Positions 1 to 7,112 of a stretch of DNA of 10,383 nucleotides are shown one piece after another; position 1 is the stretch's first letter, and each line of letters opens with the position of its first letter. The position numbers and the translations under genes were made by a program. The DNA comes from Thioalkalivibrio sp. GTDB lineage: Bacteria > Pseudomonadota > Gammaproteobacteria > Ectothiorhodospirales > Ectothiorhodospiraceae. The notes beneath the pieces were generated by a model that saw only the letters and a program-made list of their open reading frames with translations, was not told where the DNA came from and ran no database searches. Location: NCBI GenBank assembly GCA_003563455.1, contig PWRV01000146.1, positions 1 through 10,383 of the forward strand, in the 5' to 3' direction.

Positions 1-250
1 ACCATTTCCCTGGCCCTGTGATCTATGGACGCTACGGACTTTTCAAACTGCCCACGCATGCGCCCTGGCGATCGGCGCATGCCCTGGTGTGAAGGGCATC
101 GGAAAGCCGTGTACGGGAGAAGTGTACGCACGGTTTGATGAGGGGGGACAGGCCAACAGGGCTACGTCCCGGCTATTGAGGCACCGCCAGACGAAAGGGG
201 CGGCAACAGATAGGCCGGAGCTACGGCGGTGGTAACCTGTCCTCTACTCT
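1..250 (+). mobile_element. 3' end of a group II intron (domains V and VI), 5' part outside window
   Basis: Group II introns are self-splicing retroelements whose RNA ends with catalytic domain V and branch-point domain VI. At about 113-137 a short hairpin has the domain V signature: AAGCCGT pairs with ACGGTTT at 131-137, which includes the AGC catalytic triad with a G-U wobble. A GTAC/GTAC upper stem follows, with a two-base GC bulge on the 3' strand. Positions 144-152 (GGGGACAGG) pair with 236-244 (CCTGTCCTC) to close domain VI, and unpaired A residues at 234-235 just above that stem are branch-point candidates. The tail CTCTACTCTACC at 242-253 resembles the end of many bacterial group II introns, so the 3' splice site is probably within 247-252. 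The exact boundary and class are not fixed here, because the 5' end and the target-pairing (EBS) loops lie outside the window. Confidence 0.72.
3..92 (+). CDS. C-terminal end of probable intron-encoded reverse transcriptase/maturase (partial)
   Basis: An open frame enters from the left edge and stops with TGA at 90-92, about 20 nt before the domain V hairpin. This is where the ORF of a group II intron, carried in domain IV, normally ends. Only 29 codons are visible. They are basic and aromatic (for example GRYGLFKLPTHAPW), which is plausible for the extreme C-terminus of a maturase. No reverse transcriptase or maturase motif lies inside the window, so the assignment rests on position relative to domain V. 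The other two forward frames are weaker: one stops at 19-21, the other runs straight through the domain V and VI RNA. Confidence 0.4.
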   Translation, partial: HFPGPVIYGRYGLFKLPTHAPWRSAHALV

Positions 251-252
251 AC

Positions 253-451
253 CCATACCTTGTGACCTCGTCCCTCTCGTAAAATCTGACCCAGCCCTTC
301 TCGTTGATCGGCCTTCGGGCTCTCGGCGCCCGGAGGTCTTTCGCGCGCCCAGAAGCCGTCCGGGCTTCCCTGCCATCCGAAACAACCCGGAATCACTCTG
401 CCGATGGCTCAGAACCTGGTACCATGCCCACCAGGGAGCTGGGTCGGATGG
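253..451. other. Spacer between intron and vsr, no gene seen
   Basis: About 200 bases of GC-rich sequence lie between the intron tail and the stop codon of vsr. Open frames cross it on both strands, but none has a recognisable product, and those that continue into vsr are out-of-frame shadows. I see no tRNA, attachment site or clear terminator. Confidence 0.5.
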
Positions 452-922
452 CTAGGGAGAACGTTCTCCGGCGTCTTGCTTGGGGACTGGCCATTCCCGA
501 TAGTGCTCGGAAGCTCGTATCCAGGCCGGCAACCAGTGAAGATCATGCTCGACTGTCCGGCCCCTGAGCCCGCACTCCCAGAGCACCAGGATCCGCCAGC
601 CGGCATCCAGCAGCGCTTCCCGGGTGCGGTGGTCACGTTCAACATTGGCAGCGAATTTATCGCGCCAGCGCTTGGGGTTGGTGGCGGGTGTGGTAGCGAG
701 AGGACAGCCCCGGTGTCTGTGCCAGAAACAGCCATGAACAAAGACTGCAAGATTATGTTTTTTCATGACCAGGTCCGGCCTACCGGGCAACCCAACCACA
801 TGCAGTCGAAAACGAAAGCCATGCGAGTGAAGAAAGCGCCGCAGTCGCACTTCGGGATTGGTGTTTTTCGACCGGATGGCGGACATCATCCGGGAGCGAG
901 TGGCACGGTCAACAATATCCAT
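452..922 (-). CDS. vsr: Very short patch repair endonuclease (Vsr)
   Basis: Vsr nicks DNA 5' of the T in T:G mismatches left when 5-methylcytosine deaminates, starting short-patch repair at methylated sites. From the ATG at 922 the protein is 156 aa, the same length as E. coli Vsr, and its N-terminus (MDIVDRATRSRMM) aligns with the E. coli N-terminus. Visible active-site features are E24, the metal-binding D50 in LPGRPD, and H63-G-C65-F-W67-H68 with H70, C73 and the later WEC (C117), which form the structural zinc site and catalytic core. The threonine just before the HGCFWH motif in E. coli is valine here (V62). An upstream ATG at 943 (163 aa) is possible, but neither start has a good ribosome binding site. 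The frame also stays open to 1102, which would overlap the methyltransferase and is unlikely. It is divergent from the methyltransferase, whose product it presumably protects from mutation. Confidence 0.93.
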   Translation of the reverse strand: MDIVDRATRSRMMSAIRSKNTNPEVRLRRFLHSHGFRFRLHVVGLPGRPDLVMKKHNLAVFVHGCFWHRHRGCPLATTPATNPKRWRDKFAANVERDHRTREALLDAGWRILVLWECGLRGRTVEHDLHWLPAWIRASEHYREWPVPKQDAGERSP

Positions 923-930
923 CGGGATAT
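915..930. promoter_or_regulatory. Inverted repeat over the vsr start codon
   Basis: ATATCC at 915-920 and GGATAT at 925-930 are perfect 6-bp inverted arms with a 4-nt spacer. On the minus strand the vsr ATG (922-920) sits at the loop/arm boundary. It could be an mRNA hairpin limiting vsr translation or a protein-binding half-site pair in the divergent vsr/dcm region. No clear -35/-10 pair is visible in the short gap. A chance repeat of this size is possible. Confidence 0.3.
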
Positions 931-970
931 GGTCCAACGGCATACACCGTGCACGCAACGTTCCGTAGCC

Positions 971-974
971 GGAG
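971..974 (+). promoter_or_regulatory. Ribosome binding site that sets the methyltransferase start
   Basis: GGAG lies 7 nt before the ATG at 982. The frame is open upstream with another ATG at 949, which has no purine-rich site at a proper distance and would add 11 residues before the usual beginning of a C5-methyltransferase (motif I close to the N-terminus). The 982 start is therefore preferred. Confidence 0.6.
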
Positions 975-981
975 CATTGCG

Positions 982-2592
982 ATGAGCGAGCGGGTTCCCG
1001 TAGCCGACCTGTTCGCCGGCCCGGGAGGCCTTGGCGAGGGCTTCGCCTCGCTGGCAGATTTTTTCCGCATCGAACTTTCGGCCGAATGCAGCCCCTCCGC
1101 ACACAAGACGCTGCGACTCAGGGCCTTCAAGCGGGCCCTGGAGGAAAACGGAGGGGGTGGACTGGAGGATTACTACCAATACATTCAGGGTCGGACGCAC
1201 TCGCCATTTTCATCTGCAACCCGCGACGCCTGGGAAAAAGCAGAACAGGAAGCCATGTGTATCACCCTTGGCAACCCGGATGATGACAAGCGTTTCTCCG
1301 ATGCTCTGGACGCCAGAAATTTCGGGGCTGCGAACGGTGTGCTGATAGGGGGGCCACCATGCCAGGCGTACTCGCTCGTCGGGCGTTCCCGGAACCGGGG
1401 AATCGCCGGCTACGTGCCGGAGAAAGATGACCGCCACTTCCTTTACCGCGAATACCTGAAGCTGATCCAGCACTACCGCCCGGCGGTCTTCGTGATGGAG
1501 AACGTGAAGGGCATCCTAACGTCGCGCGTTGGCGGGAAACGAATCTTCCACCAGATCCTGAAAGACCTGGTGGAACCGGACACCGCACTCGATCGGGATT
1601 CGAATGGTCCCGGGTACCGCATTCACTCGCTGGCTGACCCGAAAGCGGTCTTCAGAGCCTGTGATGACCCCGAAGCCATCTCCGGACACGCGTTCCTCTT
1701 ACACTCGGAAGATTACGGCATTCCGCAGACCCGTCACCGTATCTTCCTTATCGGCGTGCGCGAGGACATCAAGGCCGAACCCGGAATCTTGAAGATGCGG
1801 CCGCCCGTGACCGCAGGCGAGGCCCTTGCGGACCTCCCCCCGCTGCGCAGCGCACTGTCTCGGAAGGACAGTGAGGCCGCCTGGCGCGATAACATCCACA
1901 AGCGAATTGAAACGCTCTGCGGCGAAGCCAGGCGGCAAGGCAGGGGCGAAATGGCCGAACGCCTTCAGTACGTCGGCACCAGAATACGCAAAGGGAAGAG
2001 CCTTGGCCGTGGCGGCCTGCGCTGCCCCAAACCCCGGGGGCCAGAGCTTCCGGAACACTCCGAGCTAGCAGAATGGTGGAACGATCCGGAACTCCAGATG
2101 GTGTTGAATCACGAAGCGCGCTCGCACATGCCGAGCGACCTCGGGCGCTATCTGTATGCCTCCGTGTTTGCCGACCTCTACGGCCGCTCACCCTCCGGCG
2201 CCGCTGACTTCGGACTCCCCAGCCTGGCGCCCAACCATGCAAACTGGACGACCGGAAAGTTCGCCGACCGCTTCCGCGTCCAGTTGCGCAACGAGCCGGC
2301 AAAGACGATCACCAGTCACATATCAAAGGATGGCCACTACTACATCCATCATGACCCGGGGCAGTGCCGTGCCCTGACCGTCCGCGAGGCCGCGCGCATC
2401 CAGACCTTTCCGGACAACTACTTCTTCGAGGGAAGCCGGACGGAACAGTACCATCAGGTCGGCAATGCGGTGCCGCCGTTTCTCGCCCGGCAGATCGCCG
2501 TGCTGGTGAAGGACTTGCTGGTCGCCCATGAACAGCAAAAATCCTCCGTCGTCGCGGAGGACCCTGCACAAACAGCGGAGGCTACTGCCTGA
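982..2592 (+). CDS. DNA (cytosine-5-)-methyltransferase, Dcm type
   Basis: Transfers a methyl group from S-adenosylmethionine to C5 of cytosine in double-stranded DNA. The 536-aa protein carries the C5-methyltransferase motifs in order: motif I, DLFAGPGGLGEGF at about 9-21 (AdoMet binding); motif IV, GGPPCQAYS at 123-131 with catalytic C127; motif VI, MENV at 172-175; motif VIII, QTRHR at 249-253; then a target-recognition region of roughly residues 270-440; motif IX, LTVREAARIQTFP at 465-477; and motif X, QVGNAVPP at 492-499. There is a 60-70 residue insertion between motifs I and IV (about 50-115), and a low-complexity, acid- and alanine-rich tail after 515. It is longer than single-domain enzymes such as M.HhaI. 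All catalytic residues are present, so it should be active. The target sequence cannot be read from the protein. It is divergent from vsr and convergent with the Z1/MORC operon, and is probably the modification arm of that system. Confidence 0.96.
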   Translation: MSERVPVADLFAGPGGLGEGFASLADFFRIELSAECSPSAHKTLRLRAFKRALEENGGGGLEDYYQYIQGRTHSPFSSATRDAWEKAEQEAMCITLGNPDDDKRFSDALDARNFGAANGVLIGGPPCQAYSLVGRSRNRGIAGYVPEKDDRHFLYREYLKLIQHYRPAVFVMENVKGILTSRVGGKRIFHQILKDLVEPDTALDRDSNGPGYRIHSLADPKAVFRACDDPEAISGHAFLLHSEDYGIPQTRHRIFLIGVREDIKAEPGILKMRPPVTAGEALADLPPLRSALSRKDSEAAWRDNIHKRIETLCGEARRQGRGEMAERLQYVGTRIRKGKSLGRGGLRCPKPRGPELPEHSELAEWWNDPELQMVLNHEARSHMPSDLGRYLYASVFADLYGRSPSGAADFGLPSLAPNHANWTTGKFADRFRVQLRNEPAKTITSHISKDGHYYIHHDPGQCRALTVREAARIQTFPDNYFFEGSRTEQYHQVGNAVPPFLARQIAVLVKDLLVAHEQQKSSVVAEDPAQTAEATA

Positions 2593-2606
2593 GCCTTAGC
2601 CGCACC

Positions 2607-2621
2607 GCGTGTCAGACACGC
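2607..2621. terminator. Short hairpin between convergent genes, possible bidirectional terminator
   Basis: GCGTGTCAGACACGC is a near-perfect palindrome with 6-bp arms and a 3-nt loop, 15 nt past the methyltransferase stop. It overlaps the stop codon (2614-2612) of the converging minus-strand gene. No T-tract follows on either side, so it lacks the full signature of an intrinsic terminator. Confidence 0.3.
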
Positions 2622-3373
2622 CGCGAGAGGTTGGTTAGAGCGGCACGGAAGACCGCATTAACCCGGCCAATCAGATCGTCCTCGCCGAGTCCATCGAGAT
2701 CCTGTGTTACGCGGTACGCGGTCAGGCTGCGGATGGCATCCCGGGTCAGCGCCTCCATTGGAACTCCGGGATTCTCCTGCCTGACCCGGTTCCAGACCGA
2801 TGCAATCGTCCGTGCAGTTCTCGGACTGGCCGAAAGGTCCGGACGCTCAATAATTTGCACCATGGCATCCTGCGTGAGCGGCTGGAGGCAGCTCCAGCCA
2901 ACGCCGCGGCCATCATTGTGGTCGACCCCGATCAGATAGCCCCGCCGCCACAACACTCCGAAGGTGTTGCGTATGCCGCCCGCCCAACGTTCGGGCTTTC
3001 GCCCCGGAAACCGCCAGTCGGTCAGGTCCGGCACGAGGATCAGAGTGAAGTAGGCCCAGACACCCTTGCGACACGCCTCGCAGGCGGGGATACCGGACTC
3101 CTCGGCGAGATAGCGCGCGGTGCGAAAATCGAACTGCCGAAGTTCCTCGTCGCCTCGGGCATCGGGAAACCCATGTTCACGGGCTAGCCGGACAAGATCG
3201 TTCCGGATACGGCGCAGCTTCTCGAAGTCGCACCTAGTCCCACCGGTGGCTGTAAACGTTGCGGCCGGATGACGCACATCCACGAACTCGGCGGGACCTG
3301 GGAACCGGGCAACCTCGTTCCAAACCGCATCGGTGGCAAAGCCGTCAAGTCTGGGAAACAACTCCACCGTCAC
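2612..3373 (-). CDS. DUF6339-like protein, last gene of the Z1/MORC operon
   Basis: A 253-aa soluble protein with no signal peptide or membrane segment. The middle has a run like VWAYFTLILVPDLTDWRFPG (105-124) followed by ERWAGGIRNTFGVLWRRGYL (128-147). This aromatic/arginine pattern, VPDL.RWRFP followed by G.RNTF..LWWR.Y, is what I recall for the uncharacterised DUF6339 family. Family membership is from memory and is not proven here. A single CEAC pair at 98-101 could bind metal or be chance; no second pair is obvious. The start is GTG at 3373, with a GGGGGG tract 4 nt upstream. Its GTGA overlaps the TGA of the preceding gene by 4 nt, which indicates translational coupling. As the terminal gene of a restriction-like operon it may be a specificity, DNA-binding or regulatory subunit; that is inference only. 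Confidence 0.75.
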   Translation of the reverse strand: MTVELFPRLDGFATDAVWNEVARFPGPAEFVDVRHPAATFTATGGTRCDFEKLRRIRNDLVRLAREHGFPDARGDEELRQFDFRTARYLAEESGIPACEACRKGVWAYFTLILVPDLTDWRFPGRKPERWAGGIRNTFGVLWRRGYLIGVDHNDGRGVGWSCLQPLTQDAMVQIIERPDLSASPRTARTIASVWNRVRQENPGVPMEALTRDAIRSLTAYRVTQDLDGLGEDDLIGRVNAVFRAALTNLSRRV

Positions 3374-4257
3374 GCTGCCCCCCCGAACACCGAAAACACG
3401 ATCGCCTCGAAATCTGCAGGACGCTGCTCGAGCATGTCCCGGATTTGCCCTGGTTCCTGGTCGGGGAATGCCGCATCGAGCCAGGCGGCTGCCACGGCAC
3501 CAATGCTTCCATCCGGGTAATCATCGGCACGCAGGGTGAATTCCTCGCTGCGAAGCAGCCGGGACACAATGTGGCGAACAAGGTCCCCCTGCAGCGTAGA
3601 CATCGTGAGTGTGTCCTTGCGCGACACCGCCTCGAGAACATCCTGCCGCCTGGTATTGAGGATGACCTGAAACGCGGCTTCGAACCGGTCGTCGAGGCGG
3701 CTTTCTTCGAGCCGGAAGTACCAGGGCGCCAGTGCGTACCGCGCCGAGACCTCGAAAAAGTCTCTGGTTTCCATCGGCAGCCTTCCGCCTCCTCCTTCGA
3801 GGCGGCACCTGAAATGGTCTTCCCACAAGCGGCTGCCGGGCGCCATCGGGGCAAGGCGCTCGATACGCTCCGCACGTTCCACCGACAGAACGGTCGCAAG
3901 GTCGATGTATCCTTGCAAATCGGCCCCCTCAAGTTCCATAGGGCCAATCTGCACCTGCACGCTGCCGGAACAACCCCGGAGCACCTGATCGAAAACGCAC
4001 TTGCGCAACTTGAGCTCCCCGGTCGCAACATACACATGGAGAAGCAGACTCGAAGCCGGCCCGAGTCCGGTATCGCTGCTCAGGCCCTCAAGGTCAAGCT
4101 CAAGAGTGCGCTGCAGGCCGAGACTGACCGAATAGTCCCAGTCCGGAAGCAGTTCGGGAAGCGCATATGCACCATCGGCACCCGGCCCCATCCACGGCCC
4201 GGCTTCAATACGGGCTCGATCTGGCCGCAGGAACGGAAAGGCGAGAACTTCACTCAT
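3370..4257 (-). CDS. Unrecognised 295-aa protein coupled to the MORC-like ATPase
   Basis: I do not recognise this protein. It is acidic to neutral and soluble, without signal peptide, membrane helix, nucleotide-binding loop or nuclease motif. The first ~175 residues read as mostly beta strands with short loops (alternating hydrophobic runs such as SSLLLHVYVATGELKL and GSVQVQIGPMEL). The last ~100 residues look helical (DDRFEAAFQVILN, QGDLVRHIVSRLLRSEEF). The start is ATG at 4257, with AGGGGAG ending 6 nt upstream. It overlaps the end of the MORC-like gene by 8 nt (ATGAGTGA), and its own stop overlaps the next gene by 4 nt. It is therefore almost certainly a real gene and made in proportion to the ATPase. 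It could be a structural partner or DNA-recognition subunit. It could correspond to the uncharacterised small subunit seen in Mza-type loci, but I cannot confirm that. Confidence 0.85.
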   Translation of the reverse strand: MSEVLAFPFLRPDRARIEAGPWMGPGADGAYALPELLPDWDYSVSLGLQRTLELDLEGLSSDTGLGPASSLLLHVYVATGELKLRKCVFDQVLRGCSGSVQVQIGPMELEGADLQGYIDLATVLSVERAERIERLAPMAPGSRLWEDHFRCRLEGGGGRLPMETRDFFEVSARYALAPWYFRLEESRLDDRFEAAFQVILNTRRQDVLEAVSRKDTLTMSTLQGDLVRHIVSRLLRSEEFTLRADDYPDGSIGAVAAAWLDAAFPDQEPGQIRDMLEQRPADFEAIVFSVFGGAA

Positions 4258-6103
4258 CTGCTGCTCCCCTCACCGCAAGACGGGGCCGCACAGCTACGCC
4301 AACCGGAACAGTCACACGCAATTCTCCCTCGCTCGAATCTTCCGGGAGGCGAATTTCAAGGGACTCTGCTGGCGGATGGTTTTCGCCTGCCAGATTCCAC
4401 CCTTTGATTTCCGGCTTTTCACCATCGGGGGCAAAATCCAGCAACTCGCCGCTGCCTTCTGTAACGATGGCCGGATCCGCAGAGAGGACAACGTCGGTTC
4501 CCGCACGCCCCACTACCATAAACCGGAAGGTGGCGACCGTCTTCTGTCCCTCAACCGCCAACTGCTTCAACTCCAAGCCGGAAAGCTTCAATGCCCGGGG
4601 CTTGCTCTGCCGCGCGGTCTTCGGGCGATGGCGAGGCACCGCGCGGTCTCCCTCACCCGACAGAAGGGCGCTTCCTAGCATGTCGGCGGCCGGGGCCAAC
4701 CCTTCCGAGGCACCACCGGAAGGGTCACGCTGTTCGGGGTTCAGCTCGTCCATCAGACCCTTGATACGTGTCAACGCGACATTGACGTAAGTCCGTTTCG
4801 GGGACCTGCTGGGCAGTGACTTGGGATTCCAGTCATCGTGGGTAGGCGGCTCCGAGGCAGCGAAGGCCCGCTCGACCTCCTTCTCCATGCTGGATACAAA
4901 CACCCCAGACCATTCGAGCCGGTTATTGGGCAGCGGTGGGCCTTCCAGATATTTCACAACGAGTTCGGCTGGGCGCATCAAGGCCACATGACGGCTGACA
5001 TCCGGTATGGAAATCCCCACATCCCGGTCGCCACCGAAGGTTCGTTCCTCGTGAAGCCCCCGCTGATACCCCATCCAGCCCAGGTGCGCTTTCGGTCGCA
5101 AGCTTCGGACTTCCCGGGCCTCGTCGTTCGGGGCCGAACGTACCTGCTGCAGGGCCTCAGCAAAAAGGTGAAAGGGTGGTGTCGAGTCGATCGAAGGAAT
5201 CTCGCGCGGCTGACCCTCCACCTCAAGGGCAAACTCCATCGGGCTCAGGGGCTGGCCGGGCCACGGCACCATCTTCGGCCAGAAGAACCACAGGAATGCC
5301 TTCTGCACATGCTCGGCAAGTCCCTGCTGATCGCCCCATTCCACCTCCAGCGCCGGGTCGAGGATCATCACCGATGTACCACTGCGTGCCTGACGTTCGG
5401 GCATTCCCAGCCCTTCTGCCAGACGGGCGGCACCCTCGCCCCTGACCGGGTCCACCGCGCCGCCGGCGGGTGCATCCACCCCCCACCAGTGTCGGCCCGT
5501 AAAGCTGCGTCCGGTCGCCGGGTCATAGAACTCTTCGCCCATCCGACTGGCCATGAAGCGCCTCTCGCTCGCGCCGTCCTGCTCCTGCGTCAGGCTGTCG
5601 ACCACGACCGTCTGGCGCGAGCCGAGAGAAAACATCGAGGATTTCCCGTAGCCATAAGTCCCGCCCGAGTGACTACCTTCCCTTCTCGGCGCACCGATGT
5701 TCCTCAGAAAACGAACAAATCTGGAGTCCTCCTGCTCGGTTACTTCCGAAGGACGGGTCTTGCCAGTCAACCCGTGAGTGCCGAAATCGCAAATCTCGGC
5801 GACGCGCATCTCATCTCTTCGGAACAACTCCCGAAGAGGCGAGCCGGGGTCCGGTGACAGGTCCCGGAACACCACCTTCCGCAGAAACCGGTACTCCTCG
5901 GGTGACAGAGTGCGAAGTCTGAGGAGGTAGGTCGGTCTCGTATTCGGAAGGCGGGCATCCCAGCTGTTCTGCACGCTTTCGCGGATCGCGGTCAGAAGCG
6001 GCTCGGTGGCCGGGGTTCCCAGCAGCCGCCTGGCCCCCTCGCCCGACAAGTTGCCGTAATCGCTGTAAGGCTCGCTGGAGCGGACGACACGAAGGTTATG
6101 CAT
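4250..6103 (-). CDS. MORC/MutL-like GHKL ATPase of a restriction-like system
   Basis: A 617-aa protein with an N-terminal GHKL (Hsp90/MutL/gyrase B type) ATPase domain. Motif I (N-box) is RESVQNSWDA at 41-50, with E42 as likely general base and N46 and D49 for Mg-ATP. Motif II is CDFGTHGLTG at 105-114 (D106, G108). Motif III is GGTYGYGKSS at 147-156, forming the ATP lid. A later SGTSVMILDP near 243-252 fits motif IV. The rest matches the arrangement of prokaryotic MORC proteins, a GHKL domain followed by an S5-like fold, with a beta-rich C-terminus from about 490. The DQHAxxE-type endonuclease motif of nicking MutL proteins is not seen, so it probably acts as an ATP-driven clamp or gate and leaves cutting to the PD-(D/E)XK neighbour. 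The ATG at 6103 overlaps the nuclease gene by 8 nt; a GGGGA tract lies a few bases upstream. Confidence 0.9.
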   Translation of the reverse strand: MHNLRVVRSSEPYSDYGNLSGEGARRLLGTPATEPLLTAIRESVQNSWDARLPNTRPTYLLRLRTLSPEEYRFLRKVVFRDLSPDPGSPLRELFRRDEMRVAEICDFGTHGLTGKTRPSEVTEQEDSRFVRFLRNIGAPRREGSHSGGTYGYGKSSMFSLGSRQTVVVDSLTQEQDGASERRFMASRMGEEFYDPATGRSFTGRHWWGVDAPAGGAVDPVRGEGAARLAEGLGMPERQARSGTSVMILDPALEVEWGDQQGLAEHVQKAFLWFFWPKMVPWPGQPLSPMEFALEVEGQPREIPSIDSTPPFHLFAEALQQVRSAPNDEAREVRSLRPKAHLGWMGYQRGLHEERTFGGDRDVGISIPDVSRHVALMRPAELVVKYLEGPPLPNNRLEWSGVFVSSMEKEVERAFAASEPPTHDDWNPKSLPSRSPKRTYVNVALTRIKGLMDELNPEQRDPSGGASEGLAPAADMLGSALLSGEGDRAVPRHRPKTARQSKPRALKLSGLELKQLAVEGQKTVATFRFMVVGRAGTDVVLSADPAIVTEGSGELLDFAPDGEKPEIKGWNLAGENHPPAESLEIRLPEDSSEGELRVTVPVGVAVRPRLAVRGAADE

Positions 6104-7112
6104 GCACGAATCCCCGGAGAATCTTGTCGCTTTCGTCGCGCGGAACCTCCCACTTCACCACTGCATCGAGTCGAAGGGAGAACGTGATGGAATCAATACC
6201 GGGATCGAGTGCGCCGCGGGCAAGGCGATCGGGTGTCAGTCGGGGAAAGTCGGAATCGACTTCGAAGAATCGCCGCGGGCCGGCACTGAAGCGATGAGCC
6301 TCCCAGCGGCTGGCCGACAGATTCGAGTAGTCGACCGCCAGCAGGCGTTCCGAAAGTGAAGCCGGATCCGAAACTTCCTGATGCAGCGCCTCGACAAGGG
6401 CCAGAACGGAGATCTCGCCCCCGGGATCGGGTACAAGCGTCTGATGAACGAGGTGAAGCCCATTGGGCGGGGGGTCGAGCTGACGGATGCCGTGGATCTC
6501 TACCGTGGTTGCCGCGCGCCGCGTGGAGGTCTTCACTTCGAACGAGCGCCCATTGCGATGGAAGTCGTGTTCACCCCCAAGGGGGCCCTCCCATGCGCTC
6601 CAGCCCCCCGGGTCCAGCTTCACCAGGTCCCGCAAGAGCATCAGTTCGCCCGCCAGCCCGGCGGCGATTTCGCGGCTGATGGCCTCGCCAGCGCCACCGT
6701 CCAGCAGGCGCCGGAAATCCATTACCGCGTCCCGCACGGCAGATTGTCCGGAACGCCCCTGGCACATCCGCCGATGAATACTGGCGACCAGTTCCGCGAA
6801 CACCTGCCGCAGCCGTGGTTCCCGGCAGGTCAGACGGATGACACGCTGACGCCGGCCACCAGTCGACACCGTGCGCGTGACAATCTCCACGTTCCTTCCC
6901 GAGAGACCATCGGAGCCCTTTTGGTCAGGCTCGATGGCCACCATCACCGCCGGCGCCCCCGCCTCGCCAAGGGCCAGCATGAAACGATCGCCCAGGCCAC
7001 ACCCCTTCGGCTCGAGCCAGCCATCGTCGCTTTCTCCGACACGCCGGGCGAGGCTTTCCCAGAACCAGAGGATCTCGGGCGGCGCGAGCTGTTCGTCCGT
7101 CTCACGCTCCAT
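6096..7112 (-). CDS. DUF4420-type PD-(D/E)XK nuclease
   Basis: A 338-aa protein with the signature of the DUF4420 / PD-(D/E)XK motif family, the predicted DNA-cleaving subunit. The core reads E156 in the helix GLAGELMLL, D183 in GGEHDFHRNG and E192-x-K194 in SFEVKTSTR, i.e. the E...D...ExK metal-binding and catalytic arrangement. It is followed by a strand-rich half (ISVLALVEALHQ) and a C-terminal domain with FEVDSDFPRLT and a LDAVVKWEV strand, both typical of the family. The start at 7112 is chosen because GAGGAGG (7128-7122) sits 9 nt upstream; the in-frame ATG at 7121 directly abuts that site, and the frame upstream of it lies inside the Z1 gene. It overlaps the Z1 gene by 11 nt and the MORC-like gene by 8 nt. 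Such proteins are found beside Z1 and MutL/MORC genes in Mza and related loci. Confidence 0.88.
   Translation of the reverse strand: MERETDEQLAPPEILWFWESLARRVGESDDGWLEPKGCGLGDRFMLALGEAGAPAVMVAIEPDQKGSDGLSGRNVEIVTRTVSTGGRRQRVIRLTCREPRLRQVFAELVASIHRRMCQGRSGQSAVRDAVMDFRRLLDGGAGEAISREIAAGLAGELMLLRDLVKLDPGGWSAWEGPLGGEHDFHRNGRSFEVKTSTRRAATTVEIHGIRQLDPPPNGLHLVHQTLVPDPGGEISVLALVEALHQEVSDPASLSERLLAVDYSNLSASRWEAHRFSAGPRRFFEVDSDFPRLTPDRLARGALDPGIDSITFSLRLDAVVKWEVPRDESDKILRGFVHA

Noticed and set aside
901..918. Sigma-54-like promoter (TGGCACG) upstream of the methyltransferase
   Set aside because: The -12 TTGCW element is missing at the required spacing; only the -24 half matches by chance inside vsr.
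404..985. Plus-strand open frame of 193 codons
   Set aside because: It is antisense to vsr, whose zinc and catalytic residues are unambiguous.
3259..4407. Plus-strand open frame of 382 codons
   Set aside because: It lies antisense to the 295-aa gene and parts of its neighbours, shows no domain, and is proline/arginine/histidine-rich as expected for a GC-rich shadow frame. The minus-strand genes have ribosome binding sites and coupled overlaps.
4838..5857. Plus-strand open frame of 339 codons
   Set aside because: It is antisense to the MORC-like ATPase, whose GHKL motifs prove the minus-strand reading. No motif or credible start context was seen.
4250..6103. Reading the GHKL protein as a housekeeping MutL or a histidine kinase
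   Set aside because: There is no MutL C-terminal domain, no mutS neighbour and no kinase HisKA/H-box region. Its coupling to Z1 and nuclease genes fits the MORC-type restriction ATPases better.
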